The translations under genes were made by a program, and so were the position numbers. A DNA stretch of 42,526 nt from Anaerolineae bacterium (GTDB lineage: Bacteria > Chloroflexota > Anaerolineae > Aggregatilineales > JAFGMM01): the NCBI GenBank assembly GCA_016927535.1, contig JAFGMM010000001.1, positions 1 to 42,526 of the forward strand. The letters are read 5' to 3'. The notes under the pieces were generated by a model, which saw only the letters and a program-made list of their open reading frames with translations, was not told the origin of the DNA and searched no databases. Positions 27,097 through 36,700 of this stretch are shown here, piece by piece (position 1 is the stretch's first letter; each line of letters starts with the position of its first letter).

Positions 27097-28600
27097 AATT
27101 CCACTCTCCTTTAAGCCTGCCGTCTGCATGCCACTTTAAAATCAACGCCTGAATCCCGAACATCAAACCGAGCGCCGGCGTCCACCACGACTGCAAGTAC
27201 ATCGGATTCACGATGTTGGCCGGCAGCATCGTCAGATACGTCAAGGTAATGCCCAACACGACACTTTTGAGATGCGGGTTTTCCACCGCCCGCCAGTGTT
27301 TGAACCCGTGATACAGCAGCAGCACACCCAGCCACGCCAGGCCGGCATAACCCAGCAAGCCCGTCTTCAGCATCACCCACAAGTGCCCGTTGTGAATATA
27401 GGCGCGCCCATCGAAGCCACCCTCCCAGTCGAGCCGGGAGTCGTAATCTCGATACCGCGCGCCCAGGCCCAGACCCAACACCGGATGCGCCAGGATCTGC
27501 GGAATAGCGTACAGGTATTCGGTGTCGCGCCAGCGCAAGCTGGGATCTTCGAGCACTTTGTCGCCCAAGACGGTATCGAACCGGGCGACCGAGGCCATAA
27601 TCAGCTTGTACATCTGGGATTCGGGATATGGAAAGACGAAAAACACTAAGACAAAAATTGCCGCCAAGCCAACGGCAATTCCCATCATAAGCAGTTTTTG
27701 CCGGTCACGCCCCCGGACCAGGTAAGCCAACAAAGCCAGCCCTATCGTCACGGCAAGCCAGAAGCTGCGGTTAAACGTGAGCAGCACCGCCGCCCCGGTG
27801 AGGCCGGACGGGACGAGAAGAATCAGTTGCAGCAAGGGCGAAGTTTCGAGAATCAGCATGATGGTTGACGCGAGAAAGACGATCAGGATAAGTGATTCGC
27901 CGGGCGGCAGGATTCGGGTCACGCCTGCATACGCCACGTTCTGCGTGGATAATTCCTCAACCCGGCCCGGCAAAATTTCTACGGCGTCGCCTAATACGAA
28001 CTGCGCCACCATCGCCACCGCGACAAAGGTTCCCAGGCCGTAAAACCCGAACAGAAGCAGCATCAACTGGCTCTCGTTGCGGATCAGGTTCGTGACCAGG
28101 AAAAAGACAAGATAATAAGTAATAATCCGAATCTCAGGGATTGCCAGGCTGAACCGGTCCATCGAGAAGCCTTCGAACGTCAGGAACAGCGCGACGAAGG
28201 TTGACACAAGCCCGGCGCCGTAGAAGAACCACAGCGGCGCGTCTAGCGGTGTGCGCACCAGCTTAAAATCTCGCTCTATCAAGGCGCGCAAGACGATCAA
28301 GCCCAGCAGCACAAAAAGAACCGGGTCGGTGAGATTCAACTGACCCGGCCCTACCTCAATGGTGGGGAGTTTGTGATCGTCGTAAATGGTTGAGGTCAGG
28401 AACAAAATACCCAGGATGCCCAACTCGGGGCGCTTCAAAACCAAATACCCGCCGAACACCAGGGCCAGCCCGATCAGCATCGTTTGCGGGGTGAGCAAGA
28501 CCGTGCCAATGCCCAGCGCCACCCCCAGGCCGCCGGCCAAAACGACGTGTAGCAAAGGCTCTGACGCGGTGAGGTACCGCCGCAGCCGGTAGATTAGCAT
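27089..28600 (-). CDS. O-antigen ligase/polymerase-family membrane protein
   Basis: A 503-residue protein with about 12 hydrophobic helices. A large loop near residues 330-410 ends in RAYIHNGHLWVMLKTGLLGYAGL, the His-containing Wzy_C/WaaL motif with a preceding conserved Arg-rich loop (GLGARYRDYDSR). Such proteins either polymerise repeat units (Wzy) or ligate glycans to an acceptor. In this cluster, which has a flippase and a Wzz-like chain-length protein but no other candidate, a polymerase role is the simplest reading. AGGAAGG lies seven bases before the ATG. Confidence 0.87.
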   Translation of the reverse strand: MLIYRLRRYLTASEPLLHVVLAGGLGVALGIGTVLLTPQTMLIGLALVFGGYLVLKRPELGILGILFLTSTIYDDHKLPTIEVGPGQLNLTDPVLFVLLGLIVLRALIERDFKLVRTPLDAPLWFFYGAGLVSTFVALFLTFEGFSMDRFSLAIPEIRIITYYLVFFLVTNLIRNESQLMLLLFGFYGLGTFVAVAMVAQFVLGDAVEILPGRVEELSTQNVAYAGVTRILPPGESLILIVFLASTIMLILETSPLLQLILLVPSGLTGAAVLLTFNRSFWLAVTIGLALLAYLVRGRDRQKLLMMGIAVGLAAIFVLVFFVFPYPESQMYKLIMASVARFDTVLGDKVLEDPSLRWRDTEYLYAIPQILAHPVLGLGLGARYRDYDSRLDWEGGFDGRAYIHNGHLWVMLKTGLLGYAGLAWLGVLLLYHGFKHWRAVENPHLKSVVLGITLTYLTMLPANIVNPMYLQSWWTPALGLMFGIQALILKWHADGRLKGEWNFG

Positions 28601-28609
28601 ATCGCCTTC

Positions 28610-30238
28610 CTACGCGGGCGCTTCATGGTCTTGTACGCGCGTCTGGGCCTGCTCGATCCAGCGTTCCTGCGAAATTTGCTCGCCGGTAACGCCATCTCCG
28701 ATTTTCTGCGCCAGTTCTTCAGGGGTCTGAGCGGCAAGCTGGGCAAAGGTCGAAATGCCGGCCGTATACAACAGCGCCTCGCAGTCGGCGCCGATGCCCT
28801 CGATCTCGGCCAACGGATCACGCACGCTCTCCGTTGCATCCGCCGCGACCGGCGCGCTGCGCTCTCGGAGCCCGGCGCCCTTCTTTTGATAATATCGCTG
28901 TCGATATCTGCCGGGCAGTTTGGCGCGGTTCGCTACAACGCCGAGCGGCTCGACGTTGACTTGAGCAAGCTCTTGAATCGCCGCCTGCACCGCCGGACGG
29001 CGTGTGCGCGCGCACTGTACGACGAGCAGCACCGCATCAACCCGTTGCGCCAGCACCGCCGCATCGGTCACAGCGAGCAACGACGAGGCATCGAGCAGCA
29101 CGGCGTCATACTGCTGCGCCAGCCGGTCGAGCAGCGCCGCCAGCTTGGACGAGCCGAGCCATTCGGCAGCGTCCGGGTCCAGCGGCCCACTGGTCAGCGC
29201 CGTCATGCCCGGCAGCCAGCTCGCCTGCACCGCCTCGTCGAGCGGCGTTTCATCCGCCAGGACGTTGCTCAATCCCACTTCATTAGAGAGGTCGAGCAGC
29301 GTATGCAAAACCGGGCGGCGCATATCGGCATCGACAAGGATAACCCTACTGCCCGTCTGCGCGATGCTCAACCCCAAATTGACTACAACAGTCGATTTGC
29401 CCTCTTCGGGTTCGGCGCTGGTGACGACCAACGTCCGTACCGGGCTGCCGGGCTGCGCCGCAAAGAGATTGGTGCGCAGCCGGCGGAAAGCCTCGGCGTA
29501 GGCAAAGACCTCGGAGGCGGCGCGCACCTGCCGCGCCTTCCGGGCGGCCGGGATGGCGCCGAGCGCCGGCAGCCCCGTCGCCCGTTCGATCTGGTCGGTC
29601 GAGTAGAGCTTGGTATCCAGGTTTTCGATCACGGCGGCCAGCATCACGCCGCCCACCAGCCCGATGATTGTCCCCATTGCCAGGAACATGCTCTTGTTCG
29701 GCGCCCCTCCCGACTCGGGCATACGGGCCGGCTCGAACACCTCGACGCGGCTTTTGCCATCTCTTTGCAAGGGGTCGCTCGAAAGTCCCGGCACTTCGAG
29801 CACCCCGATTTGTACCGTCTCGCGCGGGACTTCAATTTCCTTAATCAAAAGCTCCGCCAGCAAAGCAGCGGCGTCTGCCGCGACCTCCGGCTCAGGTGCT
29901 TCTACTTTGATCGTCAAAAACTCGGTGTTGAGCGTGTACGTCGCCTCGATGGTTGGAAGGTCCTCAAGTTCGAGGGTCTCCATCATCGCATCGAGAATGG
30001 GATAACTGGTCACCATCTCGATGTAGGTTTGCATCAGGCGTTCGGCGTACATGATGTCATGGCTTAAGAAGTCCGCCGTGCCGGTCGTGTAGGTGTAAAC
30101 CCGCAGCGTAACGTAGGAGACGTAAATGGGTTGGAGTTTAGAGGTCCCTACGAAGGCCGCCGCCGCAGCGGCGAGCATCGTAAAGATGATGATCCACTTA
30201 CGTCTCCAAAAGACTTTGATGTAGTCTAGAATTTGCAT
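28610..30238 (-). CDS. Wzz/BY-kinase-like protein with C-terminal helix-hairpin-helix tail
   Basis: A 542-residue polysaccharide co-polymerase. Membrane helices at about 14-32 and 183-203 flank a periplasmic Wzz-type domain. The cytoplasmic part (about 240-440) is a bacterial tyrosine-kinase-type ATPase: Walker A in SAEPEEGKST (274-282), Walker A' in VILVDADMRRP (299-308) and a Walker B-like strand AVLLDASS (379-386), where most members have DTPP. The usual C-terminal tyrosine cluster is missing; only YRQRYY (445-450) remains. Residues about 475-535 (LAEIEGIGADCEALLYTAG, ISTFAQLA) form a helix-hairpin-helix domain of the DUF4332/HhH type. Wzc proteins set chain length and export; the extra tail is unusual. 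Confidence 0.88.
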   Translation of the reverse strand: MQILDYIKVFWRRKWIIIFTMLAAAAAAFVGTSKLQPIYVSYVTLRVYTYTTGTADFLSHDIMYAERLMQTYIEMVTSYPILDAMMETLELEDLPTIEATYTLNTEFLTIKVEAPEPEVAADAAALLAELLIKEIEVPRETVQIGVLEVPGLSSDPLQRDGKSRVEVFEPARMPESGGAPNKSMFLAMGTIIGLVGGVMLAAVIENLDTKLYSTDQIERATGLPALGAIPAARKARQVRAASEVFAYAEAFRRLRTNLFAAQPGSPVRTLVVTSAEPEEGKSTVVVNLGLSIAQTGSRVILVDADMRRPVLHTLLDLSNEVGLSNVLADETPLDEAVQASWLPGMTALTSGPLDPDAAEWLGSSKLAALLDRLAQQYDAVLLDASSLLAVTDAAVLAQRVDAVLLVVQCARTRRPAVQAAIQELAQVNVEPLGVVANRAKLPGRYRQRYYQKKGAGLRERSAPVAADATESVRDPLAEIEGIGADCEALLYTAGISTFAQLAAQTPEELAQKIGDGVTGEQISQERWIEQAQTRVQDHEAPA

Positions 30239-30295
30239 GCAAATCTGCTCAGCTTTCGCCGGAGCGCCTATCTAAACTTCCGAACCAGAACTTGA

Positions 30296-31402
30296 TTAGA
30301 ATTCCTTCATAACAGAGTATACATGTTCTATAAGTTCTGGCGAAATTTCGGGATACATCGGCAGCGACAAAAGCTGTTTGGCGTACTCCTCGGTGACCGG
30401 GAAAGCGCCCTCTTTGAGGCCGAGTTCGGCATAAGCCGGCTGCAAGTGAATCGGGATCGGGTAATGAATGCCCGTGCCGACGCCGTTTTCGGCAAGGTGT
30501 GCGCGCATCCCGTCGCGGTCCTCGACCCGCACCACGTACAGGTGCCAAACCGGCTCGGCGAAGTCCGGCACCACCGGCAGATGAGCCTCGACATCGGCGA
30601 GCAGTTCGTGGTAGCGCTGGGCGTGGGCGCGCCGCGCTGCGTTCCACTCGTCCAGGTATTGCAGCTTGACGCGCAAAATGGCCGCCTGGAGGGTGTCAAG
30701 GCGCCGGTTAAAGCCCTGGATCTGGTGATGGTATTTCTTGGTCTGGCCGTAATCGCGCAGCATGCGGAGCTTGTCGGCGACCGTTGGATCATTGGTCGTC
30801 ACCGCGCCGCCGTCGCCGTATGCGCCGAGGTTCTTGGCCGGGTAGAAGCTGAACCCCGCCGCGTGACCGATTGACCCGGCGCGTTTTCCTTTATACCGGG
30901 CGCCGTGCGCCTGGGCCGAATCCTCGATCACGATCAAGCCGTGCTTGTCGGCGATAGCCAGGATCGGGTCCATGTCGGCGGGCTGACCGTAGAGATGCAC
31001 CGGCATGATCGCTTTGGTCCGTTCGGTGATGGCGTCCTCGATCAAATCGACGTTGATGTTATAGGTTTCGGGATGAATATCGACCAAGACTGGCGTCGCG
31101 CCGACATAAGAGATCGCCAGCGCGGTCGCAATATAGGTATTCGCTGCCGTAATAACCTCGTCGCCGGGGCCGATATCGAACGCGCGGAGCGCCAGCTCCA
31201 GCGCCGAAGTGCCCGAATCCAAACCGACCGCGTACTTCGTCCCGCAGAACGCCGCGAACGCTTCCTCGAACTTGGCGACATCCGGCCCCAGGATAAAGGC
31301 GGTGTTCGCTATAACATTTTCGATTGCCGCGTCGAGTTCATCTTTAATGGTAGCGCGCTGCGCCTTCAGATCGACAAAAGGAACCTGCAATTTCTCACCC
31401 AT
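30296..31402 (-). CDS. DegT/DnrJ/EryC1/StrS nucleotide-sugar aminotransferase
   Basis: A 368-residue PLP enzyme that transaminates keto-sugars linked to a nucleotide. The start [15 protein letters not shown] was chosen because family members begin just before the PFVDL segment; the frame continues upstream into the oxidoreductase gene. AGGAGAG precedes it. Motifs are [50 protein letters not shown] and the PLP lysine K190 in [17 protein letters not shown]. It is next to a Gfo/Idh oxidoreductase, a pairing seen in 3-amino-sugar pathways (WbpB-WbpE, QdtB-type). Confidence 0.93.
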   Translation of the reverse strand: MGEKLQVPFVDLKAQRATIKDELDAAIENVIANTAFILGPDVAKFEEAFAAFCGTKYAVGLDSGTSALELALRAFDIGPGDEVITAANTYIATALAISYVGATPVLVDIHPETYNINVDLIEDAITERTKAIMPVHLYGQPADMDPILAIADKHGLIVIEDSAQAHGARYKGKRAGSIGHAAGFSFYPAKNLGAYGDGGAVTTNDPTVADKLRMLRDYGQTKKYHHQIQGFNRRLDTLQAAILRVKLQYLDEWNAARRAHAQRYHELLADVEAHLPVVPDFAEPVWHLYVVRVEDRDGMRAHLAENGVGTGIHYPIPIHLQPAYAELGLKEGAFPVTEEYAKQLLSLPMYPEISPELIEHVYSVMKEF

Positions 31403-31425
31403 AATGTTTGATACTCTCCTAACTG

Positions 31426-32442
31426 TTATGACAATTCTACAGGCATGCCGTGCTGCGCAACTGAACGGTCGATGGCTTCCATCACCCGGACCACGTCCCA
31501 GCCGTTTTTGCCGTCGCTGAGAGGCTGCTTGCCCTCGGCGACGCATTCTACGAAGTGCATACACTGGCTCTTGAGCGGCTCGCCGGCCTCGACCTTCGGG
31601 CTGATGATGTCGCCATCGCGGACAAAGAATTGGTATTCGCCATAGCTGGTAGGCTCGCCCACCGGCTTTACACCCTTCTCGAATACCCGGACCTGCTCCT
31701 GCGGGTTCAGGTCGTTGAACACAATGCGTTTGTCGCCGCCCACGACGACAACCTCACGGACCTTGTTCGGCTCGGCCCAACTAACATGAATATGGCCGAT
31801 GACGCCGTTCGGATAGCCCAACGAAATGAAGCCGATGTCTTCGCAACTGCTCTGCAAGACCTGCGCGCCCACCGCGCTGACCCATTGGGGCACGCTGTCC
31901 AGTAGATAATTGAAAATCGAAACGTCGTGCGGGGCGAGGTCCCAAATTGCGTTGACATCGCTGCGGATCGGTCCCAAGTTGGTGCGACGGGCATACATAT
32001 AGTAGACATCATTGCCGCCGCTCTCGATACAAGATTTAACTTTTCTAACCCCAGGATTGTAGAGAAAAATGTGCCCGACCATCAAGATTAGCTTCTTGTC
32101 TTCGGCCAGAACCACAAGTTCCTCACTCTCCTCGGCAAGGGTAGTCATGGGCTTCTCGACCAGCACATGCTTGCCGGCTTCGAGTGCAAGCCTGGTCACG
32201 TCATAATGAGCCTGGGCCGGCGTGCTGATCACTGCCGCATCGACGTCATACTTGCGCAGCGCTTCGCCGAAATCGGTCGCAACTTCGACTCCGGGAAAGC
32301 GCCGCCTGATCTCGTCAAGGCGGTCGGCGCGCATGTCGCAGACAACGGCGACCTGTGTGCCAGGCAGTTCAGTAAAGACCCGAATATAATTAGCACCCCA
32401 CCGCCCTGCACCAACAATCGCAACCTTTAACGGCAAAGTCAT
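31426..32442 (-). CDS. Gfo/Idh/MocA-family oxidoreductase
   Basis: A 338-residue NAD(P)-dependent sugar dehydrogenase. The Rossmann start is [16 protein letters not shown], and the family EKP motif is at 96-98 ([14 protein letters not shown]). The C-domain catalytic segment is [16 protein letters not shown] with its conserved Asp-His pair. AGGAGAG precedes the ATG. Followed directly by the DegT aminotransferase, and with a WbpD-like acetyltransferase at the far end of the cluster, it probably oxidises C3 of a UDP-N-acetylhexosamine. It is the first gene of the long exopolysaccharide transcript downstream of the promoter at 32486. Confidence 0.92.
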   Translation of the reverse strand: MTLPLKVAIVGAGRWGANYIRVFTELPGTQVAVVCDMRADRLDEIRRRFPGVEVATDFGEALRKYDVDAAVISTPAQAHYDVTRLALEAGKHVLVEKPMTTLAEESEELVVLAEDKKLILMVGHIFLYNPGVRKVKSCIESGGNDVYYMYARRTNLGPIRSDVNAIWDLAPHDVSIFNYLLDSVPQWVSAVGAQVLQSSCEDIGFISLGYPNGVIGHIHVSWAEPNKVREVVVVGGDKRIVFNDLNPQEQVRVFEKGVKPVGEPTSYGEYQFFVRDGDIISPKVEAGEPLKSQCMHFVECVAEGKQPLSDGKNGWDVVRVMEAIDRSVAQHGMPVELS

Positions 32443-32485
32443 ACTTACACTCTCCTATTCATTGAGACTAAATAAAGTTCTTGTC

Positions 32486-32491
32486 ATTATA
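32486..32491 (-). promoter_or_regulatory. -10 box of the main exopolysaccharide operon
   Basis: On the minus strand a perfect TATAAT lies 44 bp before the ATG of the oxidoreductase gene and just after the terminator of the sugar transferase gene. The -35 region (about 32509-32514) is T-rich and poor. The position suggests that the 21-kb operon restarts here. Confidence 0.55.
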
Positions 32492-32508
32492 CCGCGATAG
32501 AGGATGTC

Positions 32509-32578
32509 GAAAAAAGACCTCACCCCTTTGGTCTCTATGTTGGAGCGGGTTGGTTACATAGAGCCTTCTGGGGTGAGG
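32509..32578 (-). terminator. Intrinsic terminator after the sugar transferase gene
   Basis: On the minus strand CCTCACCCC (32578-32570) pairs with GGGGTGAGG (32526-32518), extended inward by GGCTCTATG pairing with CATAGAGACC, one base bulged. TCTTTTTT follows at once. This is a classical Rho-independent terminator about 50 bases past the sugar transferase stop. Some read-through could still feed the main operon. Confidence 0.8.
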
Positions 32579-32583
32579 TAGCC

Positions 32584-32610
32584 ATCGCATGGCCTTCCCG
32601 GCCATGCGAT
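32584..32610 (-). repeat. Perfect 11-bp inverted repeat after the sugar transferase stop
   Basis: ATCGCATGGCC (32584-32594) and GGCCATGCGAT (32600-32610) form a perfect stem around a 5-base loop, 15 bases past the stop codon and just before the terminator. It lacks a T-run, so it may stabilise the mRNA 3' end or pause polymerase. Confidence 0.75.
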
Positions 32611-32625
32611 TTACAGCTTGAGGTT

Positions 32626-33351
32626 TTACTTGGCGCCCTTGCCGGACAAAACGGCGGGAACCGTGAGGAACAAAACCTTGATGTCAAACAGGATCGACTG
32701 GGTTTCCACGTATTCCAAGTCCAGGCGGATCTGCTCGGCGAAGGGGGCGCGGCCACGGGCCTTGACCTGGCTCAGGCCGGTGACGCCGGGCAGAGCGTTC
32801 ATGCGGTCGCGCTGTTTGCCCTGGTACTGCGCGAATTCGTAGGTCGGCACCGGGCGCGGCCCCACCAGGCTCATCTCGCCTTTCAGGACGTTGAACAACT
32901 GGGGCAGTTCGTCGATGCTGGCCTTGCGGATGATCCGGCCAAGGCGGGTAACGCGCGAGTCGTTAGCCATCTTGAAGATGATTTTGCCGGTGTCGTCCGT
33001 GCTGCTCGAGCCAGAAACGAACGATTTGATGAACTTCTCGTGGGCACTTTCGTCGGCGTTCTGGGTCATCGAGCGGAACTTGTAGAAGCGGAAGATTCGA
33101 ATTTCCCAAGTGACCTGACCATCTTCACCAACCCGGCGGCGCGCCCCAACTCGTTCCTGGATAAAGAAAACCGGACCTTTGGAGTCCAGCTTGATAAGAA
33201 CCGCCGTGAGCAGCATCAAGGGGGCCACCAGGACCAGTGCAATGCTCGCCAAGACGATATCCATAACGCGCTTGCCAATCCAATAAAGTTGCTGATTTCG
33301 GCTGTTACTCTGTCGCACCGTTCCGCGCGTTAGAATTTGTTGTCTGTTCAT
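32626..33351 (-). CDS. Initiating undecaprenyl-phosphate sugar transferase (WbaP/ExoY type)
   Basis: A 241-residue monotopic membrane enzyme that loads the first sugar-1-phosphate onto undecaprenyl phosphate. After about 25 polar residues comes the membrane segment [20 protein letters not shown]. The catalytic region shows [44 protein letters not shown] and [15 protein letters not shown]. The segment between RFYKFRSM and SIDELPQ is somewhat enlarged. ATG ATG occurs at the start; the second, six bases after GAGGG, is preferred. It is followed by its own terminator, so it forms a separate transcript ahead of the main EPS operon. Confidence 0.94.
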   Translation of the reverse strand: MNRQQILTRGTVRQSNSRNQQLYWIGKRVMDIVLASIALVLVAPLMLLTAVLIKLDSKGPVFFIQERVGARRRVGEDGQVTWEIRIFRFYKFRSMTQNADESAHEKFIKSFVSGSSSTDDTGKIIFKMANDSRVTRLGRIIRKASIDELPQLFNVLKGEMSLVGPRPVPTYEFAQYQGKQRDRMNALPGVTGLSQVKARGRAPFAEQIRLDLEYVETQSILFDIKVLFLTVPAVLSGKGAK

Positions 33352-33439
33352 CATAATCCCTCTATTTCTTACAGGATGATAACGGTTTCTTGTTATTGAA
33401 GTCGTTTTACTCGTCCCAAAAAGTTCGTTGTCATTTTTA

Positions 33440-33483
33440 AAGTTCGCCCCGGAAGTTGTGTTTAAAATCGTTTTGGCGAACTT
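33440..33483. promoter_or_regulatory. 9-bp inverted repeat, possible operator
   Basis: AAGTTCGCC (33440-33448) and GGCGAACTT (33475-33483) are exact inverted copies 26 bases apart. A third AAGTTCG lies at 33421-33427. They stand 90-130 bp upstream of the sugar transferase start, a suitable place for a regulator binding site. Confidence 0.45.
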
Positions 33484-33556
33484 GGGGCGCTTTTACATGC
33501 GCTCCGATTACAATCCCAATGCTAATACAAAAATAGGGCGTTTGTAATTTGTGTTA

Positions 33557-33578
33557 TGTAGAAACTTTGTAGAAACTG
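33557..33578. repeat. Tandem 11-base direct repeat
   Basis: TGTAGAAACT occurs twice with one base between (33557-33566, 33568-33577), giving one helical turn of spacing. Such spacing suits a response regulator dimer, but no binding is known. Confidence 0.55.
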
Positions 33579-33648
33579 TGTGGGTCGTGGCAAAAAAAGC
33601 TGGACATTTAAAGTATTGGCGAGTAGAGTTTGAAGTACCAAAGTGGGA

Positions 33649-33678
33649 TTGTAAGGGATATAGAGGCGTCTATATACT
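33649..33678 (+). promoter_or_regulatory. Candidate promoter of the sensor kinase gene
   Basis: TTGTAA (33649-33654) and TATACT (33673-33678) are 18 bp apart, 74 bp before the kinase ATG. A TATATA two bases earlier is an alternative -10 with 16-bp spacing. Confidence 0.35.
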
Positions 33679-33751
33679 ATAGGTTCACCGAAGAAATGGT
33701 CTATCCACGATGGCTCAAATTGCAAGAAACGGATGATAAAGGTGGCTGGGC

Positions 33752-36700
33752 ATGAACCTGGACCGGCTTGCAAGAAAAATTATCGACCATCTCAACGATG
33801 CGGTGATCATCGCCGACCATGCCGGGCGTTGCGTAGCGGTCAACCCTGCAACCTGCCGGTTGACCGGCTATGACGAAATCGAACTCCTGCAAACGCCGCT
33901 AAGCGAACTGCTTATCCCCTGGAAAGCGTCCAACGCCGACGAGTTAGCAAAGAAACTAGCGCTTTTGTCAAACGGGTCGGGCGTCCAGCCCGATTTATTT
34001 GAGCTTCAACGCAAAGACGGCGCGCTCCGATTCATCTGCCGGAAGGTGCTCCCCATCGACGAACACCAGGTTCACATCATCCAGGACATCACGCCGTATC
34101 TCGAAGACCCCTCAACCCGGCCCGAAGGCGAGGACGCCGGCCGGCCGGTCGAAGACATCTTGCACTCGTTCAGGACCATCATCGAAACTTCGCACGAAGC
34201 CATTGCCGTTACGGACACCGATGGCCGGTTAGTCTACGTCAACCCGGCCCACGAGCGCCTCTTTGGACGCCCGCGCGCAGAAGCGCTAAAGCTGAACTGC
34301 CGTGACTATTGCGCGCCCGAATCAATTGCCGTACTTGAAGACGTTATCCTTCCTGGGCTGGCGCGCGGCGCGGGCTGGGAGGGCGAGATCGAGGCGGTGG
34401 ACGCTCAAGGCCGCCGTTTTCCGCTGTGGAAGCGCGCCGATACTGTCAGCGGCTCGGACGGCGACACTCTTTACTACTTCGGCATCATGCACGATATCAC
34501 CGGGCGCAAGCAGACCGAACGCGCGCTGCGCCGCTATGCCGAAGAACAGACCGCGCTGTATGCGATCACTTCTGTCCTCACCGACTCGCTTCTCGACTCC
34601 AAAATTCTCCTTGAGACCATCTTGGACGTCGTCCTACCGCTGCTAAATGCCGCCGCCGGCTGGATTGTAATCCCCGACGATGCGCCGCGAATCGCCGCCT
34701 GGCGCAATATCTCCGAGGCCGCTCTCAGCGCCGAGACCGCCGCCGTTTTGCAAGACTGCCCGCTCTGCGTCGGCCTGCTCGACGAGCCGAATCCGGAGCC
34801 GACCCCCCAGCCTTTCGACCAATGCCCTCTTCTAGAGACCGCGATTCTGTCCGGTCTCAAACTGCACAGTCACATGGGCGTCCCATTGACCGCCGGCGAC
34901 CAAGTGCAGGGTATTTTGGTCATTGCCTGGCGCGAACCCTACGAATACACCGAAGCAGACCACACACTCATGCTGACAATCGGCCGGCAAGTAGGCATCG
35001 CGCTGCACAACCGGCAGCTCTACCGGGAGGCCGGGCAGGCAAACCATCTCCAATTCCTCAACAACCTAGACCAGACCCTCGGCGCTACGTTAGACTCGGA
35101 CCGGGTAATCGAAGTGGTACTGGAACAGACGACCATCGCGCTGAAGGCCACCATCGGGGCGATGTTCTCACTCGCGCTGCCCCTGGAGGCGTCGAGCACC
35201 CATTCCGTCCGCATCTTCCGCGCCCAGCATGGCTGGCAAGAACACAACATCACGGGCAAAATCGCTTTGAAGATCGAGGCCTTTTTAAGACAGTGCTTGG
35301 GAGCGGACCGCGAGGCCGTCTCGGTCCACGAAGATGCGCTTGACGAGTTTATGGACTACGCCGAAGTCACCGCAGAGTGGGGAAGCGAAGTCCTGCTTGT
35401 GCCCATCTGGCAGAAAGACCAATTGGCGATTGTGCTGGCGCTGGGCGGTCGTCCGGCAGACCAACCCTTCACCGAGGGCGACCGGGCGCTGGCGCAAACC
35501 CTTGCCAACCGCGCCGGGCAGGCCGTCCAGAATGCCTACCTCTACAAAGTCTCGCAGACGCGCGTGGAGGAACTGGCGCTGGTGAACGAAATCGGCTTCG
35601 CCCTGGCAAGCACTCTGGATTATTCTAAAGTGCTACGTGACGCGCTGGTCTACATCCAGGCCGTCTTCCACGCCGACAACCTCTCGCTGATCCAACCCGA
35701 CCCCCGCACGCGCGAGATTCGCTTCGTCCAAACCCTGGTCGGGAGCAAATTAATCGAGATCCCGGTGCGCCTGCCGCCCAGCGAAGGCATCGCCGGGTGG
35801 GTGCTCAAGCACCGCCAGCCGGCGCTGATCGAAGATGTGCAACACGACGCGCGCTGGTCGCACCAGGTCGATCAGTACATCGAAGGACAAGAATGCACCA
35901 TGATGGCAGTGCCGCTGCTGACCCCGACAAACGTCATCGGCGTCATCGAGCTGGTGAGCAACGAGCCGGGCAGCTATACCGTCGATAAGCTGCAAACCCT
36001 GCGCGCCATCGCCTCGATCCTGGCCGTCGCGCTGGAAAACGCCCGTCTCTACGAAGAACTGAAGATGGTGCTGCGCGAACGGGAACAGGTACAGGTGCAA
36101 TTGATTCACAGCGAAAAAATTGCTGCCCTGGGCCGGCTCGTGGCGTCCATCTCGCACGAGATCAACAATCCCCTACAGGCGGTGCAAGGATGCCTGAGCT
36201 TGACGAAAGAAGAATTCAACAGCCTTCAGCGCGCCGACAAAATACGCGAATACCTGGACGTCGTGGAGGAAGAGGTGGATCGCATTTCTGAAATTGTACG
36301 CCGTACCCGCGACTTCTATCGCCCCTCGCAAGGCGGTATGCAGCCCACCGATGTTCACGCCGTGCTGGGTAGCGTGTTGACCCTGACCAGCAAACAGTTG
36401 CAGCACAGCAACGTGACCGTGGAATGCGGATGGGCCGATAACCCGCCAAAGATCGAAGCGAACCCCGACCACCTTAAACAGGTGTTTTTGAACATGATTT
36501 TGAACGCCATCGACGCCATGCCCAATGGAGGCATCCTGCATATCGGCACCTCAATCGATCAGATTAAGATACGCGATAAGCAAAAACTCCAGACCGTCTC
36601 CAAGCAGCCGGCAGTCCATGTCACGTTCAGCGATACCGGCACCGGAATGTCTATCGAAGTACTTTCGCACCTTTTTGAGCCGTTCTTTACGACTAAACCT

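Larger units (their letters stand above)
33355..33751. other. AT-rich divergent intergenic region of 397 bp
   Basis: No gene is supported here. It separates the EPS sugar transferase (minus) from the sensor kinase (plus) and must hold both promoters. Visible parts are an inverted repeat at 33440-33483, a tandem 11-base repeat at 33557-33578 and a candidate kinase promoter at 33649-33678. Base composition is clearly richer in A and T than the flanking genes. A small open frame inside (33522-33773, minus) has no ribosome binding site and non-protein-like content. Confidence 0.7.

Noticed and set aside
10658-33351. EPS locus as a recent mobile island
   Set aside because: No integrase, transposase, tRNA or attachment repeats at its ends, and base use of the genes resembles the flanks.
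33355-33751. Small RNA or riboswitch upstream of the EPS transferase
   Set aside because: Only one long-looped inverted repeat is visible and no known riboswitch core was recognised.
33522-33773. 83-codon minus-strand frame in the divergent region
   Set aside because: No ribosome binding site, overlaps the kinase start, and its aromatic-rich product reflects AT-rich DNA.
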